Below, one piece after another: positions 57,221 to 64,000 of a stretch of 64,000 bases of DNA (position 1 is its first letter; each line of letters starts with the position of its first letter). The stretch comes from Singulisphaera sp045290345 (GTDB lineage: Bacteria; Planctomycetota; Planctomycetia; Isosphaerales; Isosphaeraceae): assembly GCF_045290345.1 (NCBI RefSeq), contig NZ_CP155447.1, positions 6,014,001 to 6,078,000 of the forward strand. The letters run 5' to 3'. Under the pieces are notes generated by a model. That model did not search any database. It was not told where the DNA came from and saw nothing but the letters and a program-made list of their open reading frames with translations. The position numbers and the translations under genes were made by a program.

Positions 57221-58776
57221 ATGATAATGCAAAAACAAAGGCCCACCCAGTCGGCCTTGCTTTCTTTAGCGTGTCTTCTGTTGTTTTCAAGCGGGCGCTG
57301 GGCCATGGGAGGAACCAACGAGGCCGCGTCCGAAACAAAGACGGGATTGGTGACATTCAACAAAGATATCGCGCCTCTGATGTTCCAGCACTGCTCCACC
57401 TGCCATCGTCCGGGAGAGGTGGCCCCCTTCTCCTTGCTGAGCTACCGCGACATGAGCAAGCGGGCGAAGCTGGTCCGTTCCGTGATCGAGGAGCGTGTGA
57501 TGCCGCCCTGGAAGGCGGAGCCGGGCTTCGGCCATTTCGCCGACGACCGCCGCCTGACCGATCAGCAGATCGCAACCTTCAACCGCTGGATCGATGAAGG
57601 AACTCCCGAAGGGTCCCCCACCGACCTTCCCCCAGCGCCCAAGTTCGTGGCAGGTTGGAAGTTCGGCGAACCGGACATGGTCATCAAGATGCCCGAGCCC
57701 TACGCGCTCGCGGCCGAAGGGCCCGACCTCTACCGCTGTTTCGTCATCCCGCTCAAGGTGCCGGACGGAAAGTATCTCAAGGCGGTCGAGTACCGGCCCG
57801 GAAATCGGCGGATCGTGCACCACGCCGTCCTGACCACCCTTCCCGAGCGGGTCGCGAAGGCCAAGCTGGCCGAGGGTGACGGCAAGAGTTTCGGCAGCGG
57901 CCTGGCTCCTCCAGGTCAGTTGCTCCTGGGCAGCTCGCCTTCTGGACCCCCGGCATGGAGCCCCGCCCTCTCCCGGACGGCTTCGCCGCGGAGTTCCCCA
58001 GCCAGTCCGACCTCGTCCTCCAACTCCATCTCCACCCCAGCGGCAAGCCGGAGACCGAGCAATCCTCCATCGGGTTCTACTTCACTGACCAGAAACCGCG
58101 CGGACGGCTCAAGCTCGTCCTCTTGAACAATAGCCAAATCGACATCCCGGCCGGCGATGCGAACTATGTGGTCAACGCGTCGAGAACCCTCCCTGGCCCG
58201 GTCGATCTCTACGGCGTCTTCCCGCACATGCACCTGATCGGCCGCTCCGTGAAGGTGACCGCGACACTCCCCGACGGAACAAAGAAGCCGGTGATTTCCA
58301 TCGCGGATTGGGACTTCAACTGGCAGAACTATTATCAATACCAGACCCCACTGAGCCTCCCGGCCGGAACCAAGCTGGAAGGGACCTGGACCTTCGACAA
58401 CTCCGCCGACAACACAGCCAACCCGAGCCATCCTCCGAAGCGTGTGACCTACGGCGAGCAAACCACCAATGAGATGGCGATCCTCACCCTGGACGTCATC
58501 CCCACGGGCCCGAATCTGAACCAAGCGTCTGCGCCCGCCAAGCCTCCCACGCCCGAAGAGATCAGCAAGCGTACCGCCGATGCCATGCGACTGATGGACA
58601 AGGACGGCGACGGCAAACTGAGCCTCGACGAGATCGTGACGATCATCGGGGCCCTTGAGACGAGAGCGGAGATGGAGAAGCGATTGATCGAATTCGATCG
58701 CGATGGGGATAAGATGTTGAACCCAGCCGAGGTTACTGAAACGCTCAAGTCGCTTCGAAATCGCCGAAAACCGTAG
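57221..58776 (+). pseudogene. Cytochrome c / copper monooxygenase-like / EF-hand protein, frameshifted
   Basis: Frame 1 (57221 to about 57940) has a signal (LLSLACLLLFSSG), a haem c motif CSTCH (Cys58 and Cys61, His62), then a domain with RRIVHHAVLT. Frame 2 (about 57940 to 58776) continues with FPHMHLIG, the second His pair of copper type II monooxygenases, and ends with two EF-hands (DKDGDGKLSLDEI and DRDGDKMLNPAEV). A single missing base near 57935 joins them, via FWTPGMEPR. The joined protein would be ~520 residues, exported. The reaction of this domain combination is unknown to me. Confidence 0.75.
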
Positions 58777-58839
58777 AGCGGTTTTCGATCCTTCCACGCA
58801 CTCGCGAAGTCATAAGGGGAGCCCGGTAGTCAGACGCTC

Positions 58840-61074
58840 TCAGTCGACATAGACAAACTCATTGACGTTGAGCAGAGCCAGACAGAACCCGGTGAGACTC
58901 TCCTTGGTCTCAGGCCCGAGGAAGCGACGAGCCAACTCGCTTTCCTCGGGCCGAGGAGTTCGGCCCAGGGCCAACCGGTAAGCCAGGCCGATCCGAGCGT
59001 CTGGGTTCGGGCCTGCGTCGCGGGCGATCCGGGAGGCGAGCCCGCGAGCCGCGTCGAGTGCGAGCTTACTGTTCATCAGGCTGAGGGCTTGGGGGGCGAT
59101 CGTTGTGACGCTCCGCACGGGGCAGCTTGCGTTGGTGTCGGGGCGGTCGAACGCCTCGAAGAAGGGATAACGGAGGTTGCGGCGGACGAAGACGTAGAGA
59201 CTCCGCCGATTCTGATCCTCGCGGTTGCGCGAGACGGGCCAGACCGCGCCATGGCTGCTGAGCTTGGTCAGTTCGGCAGGCAACTCCGGAAAGACGCAAG
59301 GGCCTCCGAGCTCTCGGTTCAACTGATTCGAGACCGCCAGGAGTGCGTCGCGGATGGCCTCGCCGTCCAGCCGTTGGCGAGCATGCCGCCAGAGCAGACT
59401 GTTCTCGGGGTCGGCCTGAAATGCGGTAGGGTCGTTCCGGCTCGACTGCCGATAGGTGGCACTTGTAAGCATCAGCCGGTGCATGGCCTTGAGGCTCCAG
59501 CCTCGGGCGACGAACTCGGTGGCCAGCCAGTCGAGCAGTTCCGGATGCGAAGGCTCAGCGCCCATCATGCCGAAGTCGCTGGCGGTCGCAACGATTCCGC
59601 GGCCAAAATGGCGCTGCCAGATCCGATTGACCATCACGCGGCCGGTCAGAGGATTCCGCGATTCGAGCAGCCATTCGGCCAGCTTGGTCCGGCGACCCGT
59701 GCTGCGTGCATTCGGCTGAATCACGGGAATCTGGGACGCGCGGGAGGCCAGTACGGCCGGAAACCCAGGGTCAATTTCCGGTCCTTGGTTGTAGAAATCT
59801 CCACGACGAAGCAGATGAGTCGGCGGCGCCGACGTGCCCACCTCGTCGAGCCCTCGAGCCTGGGGGAGCGCGGCCGGCGCTGATTTCTGAACGACGCCCA
59901 GCCGAGCACGCAACCGCGTTCGAATCGAGGCCAGATCCGGCCCTAGGAGCAGGCCGAAGACCTCCGACTTGATTCGCCGGTCTTTCTCCAGGGTATCGAA
60001 AAGGAGCTTGACCTCCTGGGGCGTCCGCTCCGCGGCGGGCTTGTGGTAGGCCGAAACCACTTCGTCTGTCACTGTGGCGCGAAGACCCAGCGAGAGCTGC
60101 TTGCGCAACGGGATTTCCAGGGCGAGAATGGCCGCTTCGAGCGCGGCGAGATCGGCGGCCCAGGCGGCGACCTGCCGCTCGTTCTCGTGCCTCACGCTGG
60201 CGGGGGCGACCGGGTAGTCGTCGCGAAATCGCGCGGGAGTGAAGAAGGCTTGAAGCCGGTAGAAGTCGGAAAGGCGGATCGGATCAAACTTATGATCATG
60301 GCACCGCGCGCAGCCGATGGTCAAACCGAGGAAGACCAGGCCGGTCGTCTCGGTGATATCATTGAGTGCGTTCTGCCGCCTCAGCTTCTGGTCGTTCAGG
60401 TCCACCATGTCGGGGTAGCAGCGATTGAAGCCGGTCGCCACGAACGACTGGGGATCGTCGGGATCGATCTCGTCCCCGGCAAGTTGCCGGCGCACAAACT
60501 CGTCGTACGGCATGTCGGCGTTCAACGCGCCCACGACCCAGTCGCGATAGCGCCAGGCATCGGGACGGGCCTGGTCGAACTCAAACCCGTCGGTATCCGC
60601 ATACCGGGCCAGGTCGAGCCAGTGCTGTGCCCAGCGCTCGCCGTATTGAGGGCTGGCGAGCAAGCGATCGACCACCCGTTCGAACGCAAGAGGTGCCGGG
60701 TCGTCCAAAAAAGCGTCAAGCTCCGCGGGAGTCGGCGGCAACCCGGTCAGGTCGAACGTCACGCGGCGGAGCAAGGTCGGTCGATCGGCCTCAGGCGCAT
60801 GCGCGAGTCCATTCTCTTCGAGTTGGGCGAGGACGAACCGATCGATCGGGTTGCGGCCCCACTGTTTGTCGAGGACTTCGGGAAGCTCGGGACGGGATGG
60901 GGGAATGAACGCCCAATGCTCACGATCTTCCTGCGTGATCGCCTTTTCCTTCAGGGGCGTACCGTCGCGGGTCGAAGAGCTCGGCTCATCGGCCCGGAGC
61001 ACGAAGCCAATACCTCCGAGCGCCGTGAGGAGCAGAAGCACGAGGGACGGTCGCCGCAAGCGATTCCAGGTCAT
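58840..61074 (-). CDS. DUF1549/DUF1553 planctomycete protein
   Basis: The 744-residue protein has a signal (PSLVLLLLTALGGIGFVLRA), then DUF1549 (NPIDRFVLAQLEENGL, LTGLPPTPAELDAFL, YGERWAQHWLDLARYADTDG, GLTIGCARCHDHKFDPI) and DUF1553 (LAEWLLESRNPLTGRVMVNRIWQRHFGRGI). CARCHDH looks like a haem or metal site. Such proteins occur almost only in planctomycetes and relatives, in large numbers, with DUF1501 downstream. They are suspected to act in polysaccharide breakdown or electron transfer; the function is not proven. DUF1501 lies 30 bases upstream on the same strand. Confidence 0.88.
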   Translation of the reverse strand: MTWNRLRRPSLVLLLLTALGGIGFVLRADEPSSSTRDGTPLKEKAITQEDREHWAFIPPSRPELPEVLDKQWGRNPIDRFVLAQLEENGLAHAPEADRPTLLRRVTFDLTGLPPTPAELDAFLDDPAPLAFERVVDRLLASPQYGERWAQHWLDLARYADTDGFEFDQARPDAWRYRDWVVGALNADMPYDEFVRRQLAGDEIDPDDPQSFVATGFNRCYPDMVDLNDQKLRRQNALNDITETTGLVFLGLTIGCARCHDHKFDPIRLSDFYRLQAFFTPARFRDDYPVAPASVRHENERQVAAWAADLAALEAAILALEIPLRKQLSLGLRATVTDEVVSAYHKPAAERTPQEVKLLFDTLEKDRRIKSEVFGLLLGPDLASIRTRLRARLGVVQKSAPAALPQARGLDEVGTSAPPTHLLRRGDFYNQGPEIDPGFPAVLASRASQIPVIQPNARSTGRRTKLAEWLLESRNPLTGRVMVNRIWQRHFGRGIVATASDFGMMGAEPSHPELLDWLATEFVARGWSLKAMHRLMLTSATYRQSSRNDPTAFQADPENSLLWRHARQRLDGEAIRDALLAVSNQLNRELGGPCVFPELPAELTKLSSHGAVWPVSRNREDQNRRSLYVFVRRNLRYPFFEAFDRPDTNASCPVRSVTTIAPQALSLMNSKLALDAARGLASRIARDAGPNPDARIGLAYRLALGRTPRPEESELARRFLGPETKESLTGFCLALLNVNEFVYVD

Positions 61075-61104
61075 TGGATGCGGATCCGTTCGTGGGAAAA
61101 ACGA

Positions 61105-62544
61105 TCAGGCCAGGATCGAGCTGACCACTTTGCCGGCCGTATCGGTGAGTCGCTCGTCGCGACCATTGTGAGAGAACGTGAGCTGCGTGTGGTCGAGCCC
61201 GAGCAAATGGAGGATCGTGGCGTGGAGGTCGTGCACATGGACGCGATCGACCTCGGCTCGAAGTCCGACGGCATCGGTGGCACCATGGACCGTTCCCCCT
61301 TTGATTCCGCCGCCGGCCATCCAGACGGAGAACCCGTGCGGGTTATGGTCGCGTCCCTTGCCCCCCTCCGACATCGGCATCCGCCCGAACTCTCCCCCCC
61401 AAATCACCAGAGTGCTCTCCAGGAGGCCCCGGCGCTTCAGGTCAGTCAAGAGCCCGGCGACCGGCCGGTCGGTCCGGGCACACATGCGGGCATGATTTTC
61501 TTCAACGTCTTCATGGGCATCCCATCCGGCCACATCGCCCGAGTAGAGCTGGACGAACCGAACTCCGCGCTCGACGAGCCGCCTGGCCAGCAGACAGCGC
61601 GTGCCGAACTCGGCCGTGGTCCGCTGATCGAGCCCGTAGAGCGTCTGGGTCTCGGCCGACTCTTGCGTCAAATCAACGGCAACGGGGGCCGCGCTCTGCA
61701 TGCGGTAGGCGAGTTCATACGCCTGAATCCGCGCGGAGAGTTCCGAGTCTTCTTCACGCCCCTCGCGGTGGATCTGATTGAGCCTGCCAATGAGGTCGAG
61801 CGTCCGACGCTGCCCCGCGACGGCGGCCTCCTCGGCCGGCCGGAGGTCGAGGATCGGGCTCGCCCCGGAGCGGACGTTCGTGCCCTGGTAACTCGCGGGC
61901 AGGAATCCCGAACCGTAAGCAGGAGGTCCCCCTTTGATCCCACCGCCAGGGTCGGGCAGGACGACAAACGCGGGGAGGTCCTGGTTCTCGGTCCCGAGGC
62001 CGTAGCCAACCCAACTCCCCAGGCAGGGCTTGCCCATGAGGACCGACCCGGTATTCATCTGGTAGACGGCCTGCGGATGATTGACGCTATCCGCCCAGCA
62101 CGATCGGATCACGGCGATGTCATCGACACAACGGGCCGTGTGCGGGAGAAAGTCAGAGACCTCGATCCCACTCTGCCCGTGCTTGCGAAACGTTCGCTTC
62201 GTGGCCAGCAACGGGTTCGCCGCCACCTTACGACGGGTTGCGACCATGCCGAAACTTGCGGGAAGCGACTGGCCGGCAAGCCGTTGGAGGTCAGCCTTGG
62301 GGTCGAACGTCTCGAGGTGGCTGGGCCCGCCGTGCATGAACAAGTAAATGACCCGCTTCGCCTTTGAGGCGAAATGGGACGGTCGGGCCGCCAATGGGTC
62401 GACCGTTCGCTCGGCCCCGAGGAGCCGTTCCTGGGACAGCAACCACGACGCGGCCAGAGCCCCGAAGCCTCCGCCGGCCTGGCGGAGGAACTCACGTCGA
62501 CTATGAGCGACGGGGAAATGTGGGGTAGGGAGGTCGAGTTCCAT
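61105..62544 (-). CDS. DUF1501 sulfatase-like protein, Tat-exported
   Basis: The 479-residue protein has a Tat signal (SRREFLRQAGGGFGALAAS) and DUF1501 features: YLFMHGGPSHLETFDPKAD, SCWADSVNHPQAVYQMNTGS, SWVGYGLGTENQDLPAFVV, and the C-terminal VIWGGEFGRMPMSE plus RDHNPHGFSVWMAGGG. The fold is of the alkaline-phosphatase/sulfatase type, but the sulfatase Cys motif is absent. It is the first gene of the pair with the DUF1549/DUF1553 protein, which follows after 30 bases. The activity is unproven. Confidence 0.88.
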   Translation of the reverse strand: MELDLPTPHFPVAHSRREFLRQAGGGFGALAASWLLSQERLLGAERTVDPLAARPSHFASKAKRVIYLFMHGGPSHLETFDPKADLQRLAGQSLPASFGMVATRRKVAANPLLATKRTFRKHGQSGIEVSDFLPHTARCVDDIAVIRSCWADSVNHPQAVYQMNTGSVLMGKPCLGSWVGYGLGTENQDLPAFVVLPDPGGGIKGGPPAYGSGFLPASYQGTNVRSGASPILDLRPAEEAAVAGQRRTLDLIGRLNQIHREGREEDSELSARIQAYELAYRMQSAAPVAVDLTQESAETQTLYGLDQRTTAEFGTRCLLARRLVERGVRFVQLYSGDVAGWDAHEDVEENHARMCARTDRPVAGLLTDLKRRGLLESTLVIWGGEFGRMPMSEGGKGRDHNPHGFSVWMAGGGIKGGTVHGATDAVGLRAEVDRVHVHDLHATILHLLGLDHTQLTFSHNGRDERLTDTAGKVVSSILA

Positions 62545-62939
62545 CAGGATCCTCGGCGAAACGGGAAGGTGGCCGGCTCTCTTGCCTGGTCAGCCATGCA
62601 TCGGAACAGACCGGCGTGCCAATCCGATCGATCTCGACTTTAGCAGACCTGCCCGGTCTACCGCTCGCGAAAATTTCACCACCTCGGGATTCTCCCGCCA
62701 TCCCCTTCCATGTCTCTCCAACTTCAGGACGGCCGAGTTTCCCAGGCAGTTACCGGTGAGTCTGGTAAAGAGAGTCTGCCATGGAGAGCAAAACACCACC
62801 TAATGCACAAGCACATCCCATCGCATTGATACGGTGGAAATGGCACCAAGTTTGCTCCTGGATTGTCTTCCGTCAGCGGCGATATTCAGACAGTAAGACT
62901 GAATATCAGCACATCTCGCGATCACACAAGGAGCACATC
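62545..62939. promoter_or_regulatory. Leader region with a perfect 9-bp inverted repeat
   Basis: GATATTCAG (62881-62889) and CTGAATATC (62899-62907) are perfect inverted copies with 9 bases between, 33 bases ahead of the DUF2382 gene. It may be an operator or a hairpin in the leader RNA. The rest of the 395-base gap, which also holds the promoter side of the divergent DUF1501 gene, shows no gene. Confidence 0.5.
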
Positions 62940-63932
62940 ATGAAAGCGCCACTACGTACAACCATCGTGGGAGTTTTCGAAGATCGCAAGAAAGCCGACG
63001 CGGCCGTCAGCGAACTTCGCAGCGCCGGGTTTCGAGAGGATCAGATCGGTGTCGTCATGCGGCACGCGGAAGGGGTCGTCGAAGCCACAACTGACGAAGA
63101 GGGCTCGTACGCCGGAACCGGTGCCGTGGCAGGTATCTTGTCCGGACTGGGCCTCGGAGCGCTCGCGGGGCTCGGTGTCCTGTCGGGAGTGATTCCCGTG
63201 ATCGGCCCCGCAATTGCCGCCGGAACCTTGGGCGTCATTCTTTCGAACGCCGCGGTCGGAGCCGGCGTGGCAGGACTCGTCGGTGCTCTGGTAGGAGCCG
63301 GCATTCCCGAGGAAGAGGCCCAGTATTACCAGAGTGAGTTCGAGGCGGGGCGAACGATCGTGACCGTCAACGCCGAAAGTCGTGGTGACGAGGCCACGGC
63401 CATCCTGCGTCGGCATGGCGCGTACGACATGACCACCCGAAGTGCAGTCGCGAGCGAGATTTCCGGCTCCACTCACGCCCGGGGGATCGCCTCACCCGAT
63501 TCCGGCCCATTCAGTGCACGCGAAGGCGAAACCATCCAGGTCAAAGAGGAGCGGTTGCACGCGGAGAAGCGGCCGGTCGAGATGGGCGAAGTGCGCGTTC
63601 GCAAAGAGGTGCACACCGAGAACAAGACGATCGAAGTGCCGGTCGAGCGTGAAGAAGTGGTCATCGAGCGGACCCCGGTCCAGGGCCGCGCAACAACTGA
63701 AGGAATCACGGCAACCTCAATCCGCGAAGGCGAAGAGATTCGGATTCCGGTCCGTGAAGAGCAAGTCGATGTCCGAAAGCAGACCGTCGTGAACGAGGAG
63801 GTCAATGTCGGTAAGCGTGTCGTTCACGATACCGAAAAGGTTTCCGGACAGGTCCGCAAGGAAGAGGTGCATGTTGATCAAACGGGCGCCGTCAACGTCC
63901 GGACCACGGACCAGAACAAGCCTTCAAAATGA
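62940..63932 (+). CDS. DUF2382 (YsnF/AvaK-type) stress protein with glycine-zipper region
   Basis: The ATG at 62940 has an AAGGAG site 6 bases upstream; the frame upstream to 62781 is not needed. The 330-residue protein has an N-terminal domain (TTIVGVFEDRKKADAAVSELRSAGF, as in general stress proteins of the YflT type), a glycine-rich hydrophobic segment (about 58-120), and a C-terminal DUF2382 domain with repeats of EERLHAEKRPVEMGEVRV and EEVVIERTPV. DUF2382 proteins occur in stress-induced genes of cyanobacteria and Bacillus. The role is likely envelope or desiccation stress; this is inferred from the family. Confidence 0.8.
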   Translation: MKAPLRTTIVGVFEDRKKADAAVSELRSAGFREDQIGVVMRHAEGVVEATTDEEGSYAGTGAVAGILSGLGLGALAGLGVLSGVIPVIGPAIAAGTLGVILSNAAVGAGVAGLVGALVGAGIPEEEAQYYQSEFEAGRTIVTVNAESRGDEATAILRRHGAYDMTTRSAVASEISGSTHARGIASPDSGPFSAREGETIQVKEERLHAEKRPVEMGEVRVRKEVHTENKTIEVPVEREEVVIERTPVQGRATTEGITATSIREGEEIRIPVREEQVDVRKQTVVNEEVNVGKRVVHDTEKVSGQVRKEEVHVDQTGAVNVRTTDQNKPSK

Positions 63933-63977
63933 CTGACCCGCGGGTCGGCTCGGCAAAGCAAATCGGTTGCAGACGGC

Positions 63978-63997
63978 GGGGGTGCTCAGGCACCCCC
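63978..63997 (+). terminator. Hairpin at the window's end
   Basis: GGGGGTGC at 63978-63985 pairs perfectly with GCACCCCC at 63990-63997 over four bases, 46 bases after the DUF2382 stop. The window ends before any T run can be seen, so it is a likely but unproven terminator. Confidence 0.5.
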
Positions 63998-64000
63998 ATA

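Noticed and set aside
60043..62367. A 774-codon open frame on the plus strand
   Set aside because: It runs antisense across the DUF1549/DUF1553 and DUF1501 genes, which have clear family motifs. GC-rich codons make long antisense frames common here.
61105..62544. Genuine sulfatase activity of the DUF1501 protein
   Set aside because: The C-x-P-x-R type formylglycine motif is not present; only the general fold is shared.

Overview
The window is GC-rich chromosomal DNA that reads as a planctomycete, most likely of the Isosphaeraceae type. The pointers are the adjacent DUF1549/DUF1553 and DUF1501 genes, many exported proteins with Tat or Sec signals (Gfo/Idh oxidoreductase, FG-GAP repeat protein, DUF1080, sulfatase, sialidase-like, pectate lyase), a C1-pathway Fae homologue in a non-methanogen, and long antisense open frames that come from GC-rich codons. 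This is inference from gene content. No rRNA, tRNA or CRISPR array was found.

Layout. 1-2.3 kb: the end of a TolC-like protein, a broken copy of a downstream FG-GAP gene, and a VapC/antitoxin pair among hairpin repeats. 2.3-8.7 kb: carbohydrate genes (FG-GAP protein, Gfo/Idh oxidoreductase, PL10-type pectate lyase, alpha/beta hydrolase). 8.7-14.1 kb: a three-gene operon for a 1327-residue membrane-anchored FtsK/EssC-like protein with three RecA-like modules and two small helical proteins. The same dispersed hairpin repeat lies on each side of it. 14.3-30.2 kb: GH32 glycosidase, a hypothetical protein, a sulfatase, a DUF4011-type helicase-nuclease, a sialidase-like protein, YqgE, a thioredoxin-fold protein, a methyltransferase and a ClC channel with CBS domains. 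30.7-39.3 kb: a frameshifted DUF1080 gene, cydAB, a divergent arsenic operon (arsR, exported ArsC-like phosphatase, arsM) and a divergent Fae homologue. 39.7-43.3 kb: a fur-katG peroxide-response pair and a YdeI-like gene. 43.5-47.9 kb: an IS21 element that has been entered by an IS66 element with intact ends and a perfect 8-bp target duplication. 48-64 kb: small membrane proteins, UbiX, a tandem 170-bp repeat, a beta-helix protein, P1 and M48 peptidases, a YXWGXW protein, a frameshifted cytochrome/copper-monooxygenase/EF-hand protein, the DUF1549-DUF1501 pair and a DUF2382 stress protein.

Genes that appear to work together: (i) oxidoreductase plus FG-GAP protein, with divergent pectate lyase and esterase, for plant polysaccharide use; (ii) the FtsK-like operon, the best candidate for an undescribed system, resembling a minimal type VII-like secretion or translocation module; (iii) arsR-arsC-like-arsM, with a perfect palindromic operator between it and cydAB; (iv) fur-katG with a palindrome at the promoter; (v) DUF1549-DUF1501, the usual planctomycete pair.

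Four genes (DUF1080, a small unknown, M48 peptidase, cytochrome/monooxygenase) are interrupted by what look like single-base frameshifts while the rest of each frame is well preserved. That could be real decay or indel errors in the sequence.
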